Source: an uncultured Sphingomonadaceae bacterium
GTDB taxonomy: Bacteria; Pseudomonadota; Alphaproteobacteria; Sphingomonadales; Sphingomonadaceae
Direction: 5' to 3'
DNA length: 34,642 nucleotides
NCBI GenBank assembly: GCA_937873035.1
Contig: CALMVA010000079.1
Coordinates: 1 to 34,642, forward strand
Part shown: one piece after another, positions 7,549-15,286 of the stretch
Position numbering within the stretch: the stretch's first letter is position 1
How the letters are laid out: the number at the start of each line of letters is the position of its first letter
Position numbers and translations under genes: made by a program
Notes under the pieces: model-generated
What the model was told of the DNA's origin: nothing
The model's input: only the letters and a program-made list of their open reading frames with translations
Database searches by the model: none

Positions 7549-8349
7549 TCAGGCGGCCAGCCTCATCCTGAAAAATTCAAGAATTTCATCGCGCGCCTCA
7601 ACGGTCGGATGCCCTTCCTCATCCACGAGATGCAGCGTGACGACGCTGTGCGGGTTCTTCATCGGGGCATTGGGGTTCGCCGCGCTGTCGGGCAGCACGC
7701 GGCCTTCAAAGCGATCTCCCAGCGCCTCGGCATAAGCGGCGAAACGCTCAGCCCGGCAAAAACTGTCGCCTTCGAAGCGATAGGCGCGCACGGTGAGGTC
7801 TTCCGCCTCCATCCGCGCTTTCACCGCCGCCAGTTCATCGGGTGAGATGTGCATCCCCGCCGGATTGTTGAGCGGAAGCGAGGGCTGCGCAAGGACCGGC
7901 GCAAGCATCGCCTTTTCGAGCATCATCGAGAGCGCGAAATTGCCGGTGAAGCACATACCGATGGCCCCCACGCCCTTGCCGCCGCTTTCCTGATGCGCCT
8001 GCGCCGCCAGCGCGCGCAGCCACTGCGTCACGGGGCTGGAGGCGTTCGACGCAAAGGCGCGAAATTCGCGGCTGATGCAGGCGCGCGCAATGTTGCGCAG
8101 CGCCATGCCCGTTGTCGGCACCGCGCCATCGCGGCCAAAAAGATGCGGCATATAAACGGTGAAGCCCGCATCACGCACCCAGCGCGCAAACCGCGCGACA
8201 TGAGGGCTGATGCACGGCATTTCGGTCATCACGATCACCGCAGGATCGTTGCCCGCCACATAGACGCGCTTCGTTTTGCCGCCGAGCGTGATTTCCCGAT
8301 GCGCGAAATCCTCCAGCGGGTCTGCCCGGTTCAAGTCACGATCAACCAT
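7549..8349 (-). CDS. Dienelactone hydrolase family alpha/beta hydrolase
   Basis: A 266-residue protein of the dienelactone hydrolase (DLH) family. The nucleophile elbow reads GAIGMCFTGNFAL, with Cys133 in the DLH-type G-x-C-x-x-G setting, where other alpha/beta hydrolases use Ser. A C-terminal GHPTVEARDEILEFF supplies the probable catalytic His. Early strands VAGNDPAVIVMTEMPCISPH and GFTVYMPHLFGRDG match the core fold. No signal peptide is seen, so it should be cytoplasmic. True DLHs act in chlorocatechol breakdown, but the many relatives have unknown substrates and nothing nearby suggests an aromatic pathway. It lies upstream of hrcA on the same strand and is divergent from rph. Confidence 0.85.
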   Translation of the reverse strand: MVDRDLNRADPLEDFAHREITLGGKTKRVYVAGNDPAVIVMTEMPCISPHVARFARWVRDAGFTVYMPHLFGRDGAVPTTGMALRNIARACISREFRAFASNASSPVTQWLRALAAQAHQESGGKGVGAIGMCFTGNFALSMMLEKAMLAPVLAQPSLPLNNPAGMHISPDELAAVKARMEAEDLTVRAYRFEGDSFCRAERFAAYAEALGDRFEGRVLPDSAANPNAPMKNPHSVVTLHLVDEEGHPTVEARDEILEFFRMRLAA

Positions 8350-8466
8350 GCACGTGCGCTGCCTTGCCCTGTTCCATGATTTTCATGACCTCCCTCCCTT
8401 GAGGGCTGGTCTCGCGCCGCCCTGCCCGCTAGATGCGCCCAAACCCCAGAAAAGGACAATAGACTT

Positions 8467-9183
8467 ATGCGCCCTTCCGGCCGCGCCCCAGATCAGATGC
8501 GCGAAATCTCGATCGAACCCCATTTCACCAAGCACGCCGAAGGTTCGGTGCTGGTGAGCTTTGGCGACACGCGCGTGCTCGTCACCGCCAGCATTGAAGA
8601 ACGCGTTCCCCCTTTCCTGCGCGGCAAGGGTGAAGGCTGGGTCACGGCAGAATATGGGATGCTCCCCCGCGCGACCCACACGCGCGGCAGCCGTGAAGCA
8701 GCCAAGGGCAAACAATCTGGCAGAACGCAAGAAATTCAGCGCCTTATTGGTCGCTCCTTGCGTGCGGTGGTTGATCTGAAGGCGCTTGGCGAGCGCCAGA
8801 TCACGCTCGATTGCGACGTGATCCAGGCCGATGGCGGCACGCGCACGGCCTCCATTTCGGGCGCATGGGTGGCCCTGCGCCTTGCCGTCGATAAGCTGAT
8901 GGCCAACGGCCAGCTTGAAAAAGACCCGATTGAACAGCAGGTTGCGGCCATCAGCTGCGGCATCTTCAACGGAACGCCCGTGCTTGATCTCGACTATATC
9001 GAAGACTCAAATGCGGGCGCCGATGCAAACTTCGTGCTGCTCTCCAACGGCAACATTGCCGAAGCACAGGCGACGGCTGAAGGCGAAACCTATGATGAAG
9101 AAGCACTGCTGCGCCTTCTGCGCCTCGCTCGCATCGGCTGCACACGCATCTTTGAAGCGCAGCTGAAGGCGGTTGGCCGCTAA
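8467..9183 (+). CDS. rph: Ribonuclease PH
   Basis: A 238-residue RNase PH, a phosphorolytic 3'-5' exoribonuclease that trims tRNA 3' ends as a hexameric ring. Typical features are [20 protein letters not shown], then [20 protein letters not shown], followed by [20 protein letters not shown] with the phosphate-binding arginines. [20 protein letters not shown] and [20 protein letters not shown] follow; the latter carries the metal-binding aspartates. The length is exactly typical. AAAGGA lies upstream of the ATG as a Shine-Dalgarno. The stop is followed one base later by the rdgB ATG, a standard rph-rdgB pair. Confidence 0.97.
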   Translation: MRPSGRAPDQMREISIEPHFTKHAEGSVLVSFGDTRVLVTASIEERVPPFLRGKGEGWVTAEYGMLPRATHTRGSREAAKGKQSGRTQEIQRLIGRSLRAVVDLKALGERQITLDCDVIQADGGTRTASISGAWVALRLAVDKLMANGQLEKDPIEQQVAAISCGIFNGTPVLDLDYIEDSNAGADANFVLLSNGNIAEAQATAEGETYDEEALLRLLRLARIGCTRIFEAQLKAVGR

Positions 9184-9184
9184 A

Positions 9185-9805
9185 ATGTCGCGCAAGCTCT
9201 CCCCCGGCAAGCTGGTGATCGCCAGCCATAATCAGGGCAAGGTCCGCGAAATCCGCGATCTTCTTACCCCTTATGGCATCGAGCCGATTTCAGCGGGAGA
9301 GCTTGGCCTGCCAGAGCCGGAGGAAACCGGCACGACCTTTGCCGAAAATGCACTGCTCAAGGCGCGCGCTGCGGCCAGTGCAGGCCACCCCGCCCTGTCC
9401 GACGATAGCGGGCTGGAAGTGGCCGCGCTGGGCGGACGCCCCGGCGTTTACACTGCCGACTGGGCCGAGCGGCAATGGTTTGAAGGCGAACCGGGCCGGG
9501 ATTGGTATATGGCGATGGGCAAGGTGGAAGGCCTGCTGGCCGAACAAGGCCCAAGCGTTGACCGCGCTGCCGCCTTTGTCTGCACGCTCGCGCTCGTCTG
9601 GCCCGATGGGCATGAAGAAGTCTTTGAAGGCCGCGTGGACGGCAGCCTCACCTGGCCCCCGCGCGGCACGCTGGGCTTTGGCTATGACCCCGTGTTTGTG
9701 CCCACCGGCAGCCCCCGAACCTTCGCCGAAATCGCCCCCGAAGCGAAACACGCCGTGAGCCATAGGGCGGATGCGTTCAGGAAGCTGGTGGCGGCGGTTT
9801 TTTAG
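9185..9805 (+). CDS. rdgB: Non-canonical purine NTP pyrophosphatase RdgB/HAM1
   Basis: A 206-residue HAM1/RdgB enzyme that hydrolyses ITP, dITP and XTP to monophosphates, keeping deaminated purines out of nucleic acids. The family loop [11 protein letters not shown] is near the N terminus. It is followed by [18 protein letters not shown] and [20 protein letters not shown] with the catalytic Asp pair. [13 protein letters not shown] and a C-terminal [10 protein letters not shown] complete the set. The frame is open from a TTG at 9173 inside rph, but the ATG at 9185, one base after the rph stop, gives the normal N-terminus. In many alphaproteobacteria hemW follows directly; here an OmpA-like and a CAP gene intervene. 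Confidence 0.96.
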   Translation: MSRKLSPGKLVIASHNQGKVREIRDLLTPYGIEPISAGELGLPEPEETGTTFAENALLKARAAASAGHPALSDDSGLEVAALGGRPGVYTADWAERQWFEGEPGRDWYMAMGKVEGLLAEQGPSVDRAAAFVCTLALVWPDGHEEVFEGRVDGSLTWPPRGTLGFGYDPVFVPTGSPRTFAEIAPEAKHAVSHRADAFRKLVAAVF

Positions 9806-9846
9806 GGGCTTTGGCGTGCTCCCCGCCCGCCCTCATCCCCTGCGAT

Positions 9847-9941
9847 CCGTCATGCCAGCGCAGGCTGGCATCTCCGTGGCCCAGCCACTTGTGCCCGTCG
9901 CGGCGCGCACATAGAGATGCCAGCTAGCGCGGGCATGACGG
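9847..9941. repeat. Inverted pair of extragenic palindromes (copy 2)
   Basis: Two 27-base arms face each other across 41 bp. The left arm (9847-9873) contains CATGCCAGC-GCAG-GCTGGCATC; the right arm is at 9915-9941. The arms are inverse copies, agreeing at 24 of 27 positions, and each is itself palindromic. The outer ends are CCGTCATG and CATGACGG. The left arm repeats the first hairpin of the element at 2976-3040. It fills much of the 279-bp space between rdgB and the OmpA-like gene, in which no gene is seen. Confidence 0.75.
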
Positions 9942-10084
9942 TGTGGCGGGCTTCCTCCAACCTCAATTCGCCGCGCCATCCGCTCAAGCCATCGGCGCGC
10001 TTCGGCCTCTTCCCAAATTATTCATCTGCCAGAAAGCTTTACCTTCACAGGGCCTGCGCCGGGGTAGTTTGAGGGAGAATTTTA

Positions 10085-10933
10085 ATGCGACTCATTTCCA
10101 ATCGGCCGGGCGTTCTTGCCCTCCTTGCCATTGTTGCCATGCCGACCGCCGCCAGTGTCTACGCGCAGGCGCAGGACACATCTGATCCCAACATCATCGT
10201 CAACGGCCAGCCTGAGCCGTCCACCGCGCCGCTTGGCAAAGGGCCAGAGGTGAAGGGGATTATCACGGCGCGCAATGGCAGCAAAATCAAGGTGGTGAGC
10301 AATGATGGCACGGCCTCGATCATCACCATTACCGAAACGACGCAGATCAAGGGCGGCAACAAGACGTCCGCATCGCTGCTCAACGGCCTGCCCGTAACGG
10401 TCAAGACGATGCAATCCGAAGCAGGCCTTGTCGCCAGCCAGATCAACTTCCGTGGCGGTGACTTCAAGACGGCGACGATGATCCGCAACGGCACCGCCCA
10501 GCAGTTTGACGAGCAGACCGCGGCCACCGAAGCACTGCGCGGCCGCATGGGCGACATCGACAAATATAACATCAAGAGCACGACCAATGTGCATTTCGAC
10601 ACCGGCAAGGCAGCGCTTTCGCCCAACGCCAAGTCTGATCTATGTGCCGCTGCCGCCGAAGCCGAGGCGACCAACAATGCGCTGATGCTGGTGGTGGGCT
10701 ATACCGATTCCACCGGCAGTCAGGACTTCAATCAGGTGCTGAGCGAAAAGCGTGCGGGGGCTGTTATCAACTATCTCCAGCAGGCCTGCCACTGGAAGCC
10801 TTACCGGATGCTGACACCCACGGGCATGGCGTCTGCCGATCCGCTGGCAGACAACAGCACCGAAGAAGGCAAGGCGCAGAACCGCCGCGTTTCGGTGAAC
10901 ATTCTCGTCAGCAAGGGGCTGGACGGCCTCTGA
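10085..10933 (+). CDS. OmpA-like peptidoglycan-binding envelope protein
   Basis: A 282-residue exported protein. A signal peptide spans about residues 1-28 (hydrophobic LALLAIVAMPTAAS, then VYAQA). The middle (about 45-145) is a small beta-rich domain with VKGIITARNGSKIKVVSNDG, resembling DUF5666/OB-like segments. The C-terminal OmpA domain (about 165-280) shows NVHFDTGKAALSPNAKSDL, VVGYTDSTGSQDFN with the conserved Asp, and LSEKRAGAVINYLQQ with the conserved Arg of the diaminopimelate-binding site. It ends with NRRVSVNILV. No transmembrane beta-barrel is evident, so it is probably periplasmic and anchored to peptidoglycan. A GGGAGAA Shine-Dalgarno precedes the ATG. It converges with the CAP-domain gene, with 17 bp between stops. 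Confidence 0.88.
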   Translation: MRLISNRPGVLALLAIVAMPTAASVYAQAQDTSDPNIIVNGQPEPSTAPLGKGPEVKGIITARNGSKIKVVSNDGTASIITITETTQIKGGNKTSASLLNGLPVTVKTMQSEAGLVASQINFRGGDFKTATMIRNGTAQQFDEQTAATEALRGRMGDIDKYNIKSTTNVHFDTGKAALSPNAKSDLCAAAAEAEATNNALMLVVGYTDSTGSQDFNQVLSEKRAGAVINYLQQACHWKPYRMLTPTGMASADPLADNSTEEGKAQNRRVSVNILVSKGLDGL

Positions 10934-10950
10934 GGCCTGAAGGCTTTCCC

Positions 10951-11496
10951 CTAACGCCCTGCCGTGCCCGCCATGCGGCGTCCGGCGGGGCCAACGGGGT
11001 CTTCACCCAGCCAGTTGCCCGGCGGGGAATAGCGACAGACGAGGTAATCAAGCGTGGCGTCGCTGGCCCGCGCGCAACCCACTTCACGCGTCGTGCGCCA
11101 CACGATCTGGGTATAATGGCCGACATCGGCCCAATTGCCCGTGGTTGAATTATCGGGGAAGCGGCCCGCGTGATACTGCGCCTTTTCCTCAACCCAATGG
11201 CTCACCATGGTGGCGGCATCAAAATAATCGCGCGTGCCAAGCCACAGATTTTCACCCTGATCGCTCACGCCTGAGTGGCGCAGCATCGCGTGGCCCGAAA
11301 GACGCTGCGCCCAAGCGGCCGCGTCTGCGGCGAGCTTTTCATTCCACTTGAGCGGCGGCACACCCATATCGGCGCGCGCTTCATTATGGGCGGCGAGCAC
11401 CTCGCCCGCAAAGTTCGGCGCGTCCTGCGCGGCCGCAGGCCCGCACGTCACAAGGCTCGCAGTCGCTGCAATCAATGCTAAGCGCCGATAATGCAC
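10951..11496 (-). CDS. CAP/SCP-domain secreted protein
   Basis: A protein of about 181 residues of the CAP (SCP/PR-1) superfamily. From a GTG at 11496 it starts (M)HYRRLALIAATASLVTCG, with a probable signal peptidase site after GPAAA. The CAP core follows: LAAHNEARADMGVPPLKWNE with the first cavity His, then GENLWLGT, VGHYTQIVWRTTREVGCA (CAP1) and YLVCRYSPPGNW (CAP2). Bacterial CAP proteins are exported and mostly of unknown activity. The frame is open for 46 more codons upstream, but those lie antisense to hemW. GTG is preferred for the signal peptide and an AAGGGA about 9 bases upstream. This start overlaps the divergent hemW start by six bases. Confidence 0.85.
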   Translation of the reverse strand: MHYRRLALIAATASLVTCGPAAAQDAPNFAGEVLAAHNEARADMGVPPLKWNEKLAADAAAWAQRLSGHAMLRHSGVSDQGENLWLGTRDYFDAATMVSHWVEEKAQYHAGRFPDNSTTGNWADVGHYTQIVWRTTREVGCARASDATLDYLVCRYSPPGNWLGEDPVGPAGRRMAGTAGR

Positions 11497-12639
11497 CCTG
11501 CCGATTCCCTTGCCCTTTATATCCACTGGCCCTTTTGTATATCCAAATGTCCCTACTGCGACTTTAACAGCCATGTCCGGGAAAATACCGACCAGCAAGC
11601 ATGGCGGGCTGCCCTTCTGGCCGATCTCGCGCACGAGGCGGCGCTGATTGGCGGGCGACCACTGACATCGATCTTCTTTGGCGGCGGCACGCCCTCACTG
11701 ATGCCGCCAGAAACCGTGGCGACCATCATCGCGGCGGCAGAGAAACATTGGGGCTTTGCGGCTGACATCGAAATTACGCTGGAGGCCAACCCCTCCTCGG
11801 TTGAGGCGGCGCGCTTTGCCGATCTGGCAGCCGCCGGTGTCAACCGCGTGTCGCTAGGGCTGCAATCGCTGCATGATGATACGCTGGCGCTTCTGGGCCG
11901 CGCGCATGGCGTGGCAGAAGGGCTGGCCGCGCTCGATGTGGCGCAGCGGCATTTTGCGCGCGTGTCCTTCGACCTCATCTATGCGTTGCCGGGGCAGTCC
12001 GCCGCAGCGTGGGAGGCAGACCTTGCCCGTGCGCTTTCTTTCGGCACAGGGCATCTCTCGCTCTACCAACTCACCATCGAGCCGGGCACGCGCTTTGAAA
12101 CGCTGGTGCGCACGGGCGCGCTGGTGCCGACCGAGCCGGACGAAGCCGCCGAACTCTACGAGTTGACCGACGCCATGACGGCAGCGGCGGGCCTGCCGCG
12201 CTATGAAGTTTCCAACCATGCCCGCCCCGGCGAAGAGAGCCGCCACAACCTCACTTACTGGCGCTATGGTGACTATGCGGGCGTCGGCCCCGGCGCGCAC
12301 GGGCGGCGCGGCGGCATGGCGACGGTGCGGCACAAAAAGCCCGAAAACTTCCTCTCCGCCATCGCCCGCAACGGCCATGGCCTTCAGAGCGAGGACGCCC
12401 TTTCCCCCGCCGAACGCGCCCGCGAGGCGCTTGTTATGGGACTGCGGCTCAGCGAAGGCGTTGACCTTGCGCAGATTGCAGATCGCACAGGCATTGGTCT
12501 TGACCTGCTTGTCGATGCGGACGCAGCGGCGCGGCTTGAAAGCTATGGCCTGGTCGAACGATCAGGCCCCCGCCTGACCGTCCAGCCCGAAGGGATGCTG
12601 CTGCTTGACCGCGTGCTGGCCGAGCTGGTGATTGCTTAG
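11491..12639 (+). CDS. hemW: Radical SAM haem chaperone HemW
   Basis: A 382-residue HemW (formerly annotated as coproporphyrinogen oxidase-like HemN2). Family members bind haem and deliver it to respiratory enzymes. LALYIHWPFCISKCPYCDFN holds the radical-SAM cysteines Cys16, Cys20 and Cys23. TSIFFGGGTPSLM is the SAM-binding GGTP motif. Further family motifs are NRVSLGLQSLHDDTL, FDLIYALPGQ and LYQLTIEPGTRF. HNLTYWRYGDYAGVGPGAHG is HemW-specific. No substantial N-terminal extension is present and the ATG at 11491 is the only reasonable start. It overlaps the GTG of the divergent CAP gene. In many relatives the gene follows rph-rdgB directly. Confidence 0.95.
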   Translation: MHPADSLALYIHWPFCISKCPYCDFNSHVRENTDQQAWRAALLADLAHEAALIGGRPLTSIFFGGGTPSLMPPETVATIIAAAEKHWGFAADIEITLEANPSSVEAARFADLAAAGVNRVSLGLQSLHDDTLALLGRAHGVAEGLAALDVAQRHFARVSFDLIYALPGQSAAAWEADLARALSFGTGHLSLYQLTIEPGTRFETLVRTGALVPTEPDEAAELYELTDAMTAAAGLPRYEVSNHARPGEESRHNLTYWRYGDYAGVGPGAHGRRGGMATVRHKKPENFLSAIARNGHGLQSEDALSPAERAREALVMGLRLSEGVDLAQIADRTGIGLDLLVDADAAARLESYGLVERSGPRLTVQPEGMLLLDRVLAELVIA

Positions 12640-12678
12640 AAAAAGGATGACGGAGAACGACGCGCCTCCCCAACACGC

Positions 12679-12797
12679 TCCGTTTGCACTGAGCCTGTCG
12701 AAGCGCGGTCCTTGTTCTGAACTGAAACGTCGGTGAACAGAAGGACAGTCGTTGACCTTCGGTCGCCTTCGGCCCCGACAAGCTCAGGACGAACGAG
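12679..12797. repeat. Dispersed long inverted repeat, family A copy 2
   Basis: About 119 bp between the convergent hemW and LpoA-like genes. The left end is TCCGTTTGCACTGAGCCTGT and continues CGAAG. The right end, GACAAGCTCAGGACGAACGA, is its imperfect inverse. Positions 12749-12797 match 4868-4916 at 42 of 49 bases by eye, including an identical 17-base block TTGACCTTCGGTCGCCT. No coding capacity is seen. Confidence 0.75.
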
Positions 12798-12839
12798 AGA
12801 GGAAAGTGCACCAGGCACTCCCCGCTCCGTCATCCCATC

Positions 12840-14024
12840 TCAGTCCGCGAAGCTCTTGGGCGCAGGCGAGACGACCGTCGCGCCGCTGGTGCCGACCTGC
12901 TGCACCTCAAGCGCGCGTTCTGCCACTCCATAGGCGTTGAAGCGGAAGGCACCATCAATGCCGGCAAAGCCGCCCGCATCATCCAGCGCACGCAGCGGGA
13001 ATGGTGTGCCGACCTTCCAGTTGGTCGCAACCTTGGTCGCCAGCAGAACCGCGTCATAGCCAAGGCTTGAGAGCCGGAAGGGCGCGGTGCCGAAGCGCGC
13101 GCGATATTTGGTCGCCATCTGGTTGTAAACGCCGTCCGAAACGCTGGCGAACCACGCCCCCGCGAGTGCGGACGAGGCAAGACTGGCTTCCGTGTTCCAC
13201 AATTCGGTGCCCAGCACCTTGGCGTTCACGCTTGGTCCGCGCCGCAGGATCGGCACAGCCTGAACCGCCGTGCGGCTGGAATCGGCGATGAGCACGGCAT
13301 CGGCGGCCCCCGCCTTGTTGAGCCGCGTGATCGCGCCCATGATCGCGCCTGCATTGCGATCATAGGTCTGGACAGACACGAGTGTGCCGCCCGCTTCCTC
13401 AACCGAGCGCGTGAGCGCCGTCTGCGCGCGCTGGCCGTAGACACCCGCCGGCACCAGTCCCGCAAACTTCACGAGCCCACGCGAACGGGCATAGCCAACA
13501 ACGCGCGAAACTGACTGCGCGGGCGTGAAGCCCAGCAGATAAGTGCCATTGCCCGCAACCGACACATCGTTTGAAAAGGCGATGAGCGGCACGCGATTCT
13601 TGCGGCTCACTTCTGCGGCCGCACGCACATCTTCTGCCAGAAGCGGGCCGAGGATGAGCTTATTGCCTTCCGCAATCGCCTTTTCTGCCGCCGCCGCCGA
13701 TCCGCCTGCCGTATCATAAACGGTCATGCGGATGCGCTGGCCACCGGTATCCAGAACCGCCATGTTCGCCGCGTTGGAAATCGATTCCCCGATGGCCGCG
13801 TTCGCGCCGCTTAACGGCACGAGCAGCGCAATCCGGTGGCGTGTGGCGTCGGTGGGCAGGCCGCTCGTCGGGCCTTCTTCCGGCGGAGCCTCAACCGGCT
13901 TGGGCGGTGCCTTGGGCACAACCTGGCAGCCCGCGATAAACAGCGCCGCGCTGACCAGCCCCATGCGCACGATCTGGCGTCGCTTCCAGTCTTCGCCTTG
14001 CCGCACACCCACACTATCTGCCAT
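12840..14024 (-). CDS. LpoA-like lipoprotein, penicillin-binding protein activator
   Basis: A protein of about 394 residues. The N-terminal lipoprotein signal is MADSVGVRQGEDWKRRQIVR followed by MGLVSAALFIAGCQ, with lipobox LFIAGC. A Pro-rich linker (PKAPPKPVEAPPEEG) leads into a periplasmic-binding-protein type I domain: HRIALLVPLSGANAAIGESI, LILGPLLAEDV, VPLIAFSNDV and YLLGFTPAQSV. This is the LpoA/LppC C-domain, which in E. coli activates PBP1A; the TPR N-domain of E. coli LpoA is absent. The start at 14024 has an AGGGAG Shine-Dalgarno; 13964 (MGLVS) is an alternative. As in E. coli, it diverges from rsmI and lies near yraN. It probably sits on the outer membrane facing the periplasm. Confidence 0.85.
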   Translation of the reverse strand: MADSVGVRQGEDWKRRQIVRMGLVSAALFIAGCQVVPKAPPKPVEAPPEEGPTSGLPTDATRHRIALLVPLSGANAAIGESISNAANMAVLDTGGQRIRMTVYDTAGGSAAAAEKAIAEGNKLILGPLLAEDVRAAAEVSRKNRVPLIAFSNDVSVAGNGTYLLGFTPAQSVSRVVGYARSRGLVKFAGLVPAGVYGQRAQTALTRSVEEAGGTLVSVQTYDRNAGAIMGAITRLNKAGAADAVLIADSSRTAVQAVPILRRGPSVNAKVLGTELWNTEASLASSALAGAWFASVSDGVYNQMATKYRARFGTAPFRLSSLGYDAVLLATKVATNWKVGTPFPLRALDDAGGFAGIDGAFRFNAYGVAERALEVQQVGTSGATVVSPAPKSFAD

Positions 14025-14036
14025 GACGCACTCCCT

Positions 14037-14873
14037 ATGGCCGCTACGCTTGATCCCGGACTTTATATCGTTGCCACGCCAATCGGCAATCTCGGCGACC
14101 TCAGCCCCCGTGCCGCGGCGATTCTGTCCGCAGCAGACCTCATAGCGGTGGAAGACAGCCGCGTCACGGCCAAGCTGCTGCATCACATCGGCGTCAGGCG
14201 CCCCATGCAGCCCTATCACGATCACAATGCCGACAAGGTGCGCCCCGGCCTTGTGGCGCGCTTGGCCAGCGAGGCGATTGCGCTTGTTTCGGATGCCGGC
14301 ACGCCGCTCATTTCAGATCCTGGCTACAAGCTGGTGCGCGATGCGCGCGCGGCGGGCCATCTGGTCGTCACCATCCCCGGACCAAGTGCGGTCATCTCGG
14401 CATTGACGCTCGCCGGGCTGCCGACTGATCGCTTCCTGTTTGCAGGTTTCCTGCCTACCAAGGCCAAGGCGCGCAGCGACACGATTGCCGAGTTCAAGAC
14501 GCTCAAGGCAACGCTCGCCTTTTACGAATCCGGCCCGCGCCTCGCTACGACGCTTGCTGCGCTTGCCGATGAACTTGGCGACAGAGACGCCGCTGTGGCG
14601 CGTGAAATTTCAAAATCTTATGAAGAGTGCGTAACAGGCACTCTCAGCAGTCTTGCCGCACGTTATGCCGATGCGCCACCCAAGGGCGAGATTGTCATCA
14701 TCGTCGGCCCGCCGGGCGAGGCCGAACCGGCAAGCGTCGATGATCTGGATGCTGCCCTTGTCGAAGCACTCAAGCACGCCTCGCCCTCCAAAGCCGCAGG
14801 CGAAGTCGCAAAGCGGCTCGGCGGTGATCGCAAGGCGCTTTATGCCCGCGCGCTGGAACTTCAGGGCAAGTGA
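14037..14873 (+). CDS. rsmI: 16S rRNA (cytidine1402-2'-O)-methyltransferase RsmI
   Basis: A 278-residue SAM-dependent methyltransferase of the tetrapyrrole-methylase fold that 2'-O-methylates C1402 of 16S rRNA. Motifs in order are LYIVATPIGNLGDLSPRAAA, DLIAVEDSRVTAKLLHHIGV, ALVSDAGTPLISDPGYKLV, VVTIPGPSAVISALTLAGLP, DRFLFAGFLPTKA, FYESGPRLATTLAAL and GEIVIIVGPP. The frame is open back to 13836, antisense to the LpoA-like gene, but the ATG at 14037 gives the family's normal N-terminus. Only 12 bp separate it from the divergent start at 14024, and no clear Shine-Dalgarno is seen. The stop overlaps yraN (GTGA). Confidence 0.96.
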   Translation: MAATLDPGLYIVATPIGNLGDLSPRAAAILSAADLIAVEDSRVTAKLLHHIGVRRPMQPYHDHNADKVRPGLVARLASEAIALVSDAGTPLISDPGYKLVRDARAAGHLVVTIPGPSAVISALTLAGLPTDRFLFAGFLPTKAKARSDTIAEFKTLKATLAFYESGPRLATTLAALADELGDRDAAVAREISKSYEECVTGTLSSLAARYADAPPKGEIVIIVGPPGEAEPASVDDLDAALVEALKHASPSKAAGEVAKRLGGDRKALYARALELQGK

Positions 14874-15220
14874 CCCGCCGGGCCGCCGAACAGCGCGGCC
14901 ATTGGGGGGAGAGCGTGGCCGCATGGTGGCTGCGCCTCCATGGCTGGCGCATCCTTGCCCGCCGCGAGAAGCTGCGCATCGGCGAAATTGATCTGGTCGC
15001 AAAGCGGGGCCGCACCATCGCCTTTGTCGAGGTCAAAACGCGCAGCCGCCAGCAAGATCTCGACATCGCCATTGATGCCCGACGCCTGCGGCGCGTGGCG
15101 GCTGCCGCAAACGCGCTCGCCCCCAGATATGCCAAGCACGGCGAGGACATCCGCATCGACGTCATTCTCGTCGCGCCCTTTCGCCGTCCGATGCATATTC
15201 CCAACGCCTGGCACGGGTGA
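14870..15220 (+). CDS. yraN: YraN/UPF0102 family PD-(D/E)XK nuclease-like protein
   Basis: A 116-residue YraN protein with the UPF0102 layout. EQRGHWGESVAAWWLRLHGW is followed by the restriction-endonuclease-like core GEIDLVAKRGRTIAFVEVKT, giving E-x-D...E-V-K catalytic residues. Nuclease activity is inferred from the fold; the cellular role is not settled. The start is a GTG at 14870 that overlaps the rsmI stop (GTGA), with CAGGG upstream as a possible Shine-Dalgarno. rsmI, yraN and a nearby LpoA gene form a neighbourhood also known from E. coli. gshB follows after 66 bp. Confidence 0.92.
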   Translation: MTRRAAEQRGHWGESVAAWWLRLHGWRILARREKLRIGEIDLVAKRGRTIAFVEVKTRSRQQDLDIAIDARRLRRVAAAANALAPRYAKHGEDIRIDVILVAPFRRPMHIPNAWHG

Positions 15221-15286
15221 CAAAGCCTGCGCCATCGCCTAGATCGCCCGCCAAGCAACGCTTCGCCCAAAGTTGGAGACACGCAC

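Noticed and set aside
13836..14036. N-terminal extension of RsmI
   Set aside because: The extra 67 codons lie antisense to the LpoA-like gene and lack family similarity. The ATG at 14037 gives the normal protein.
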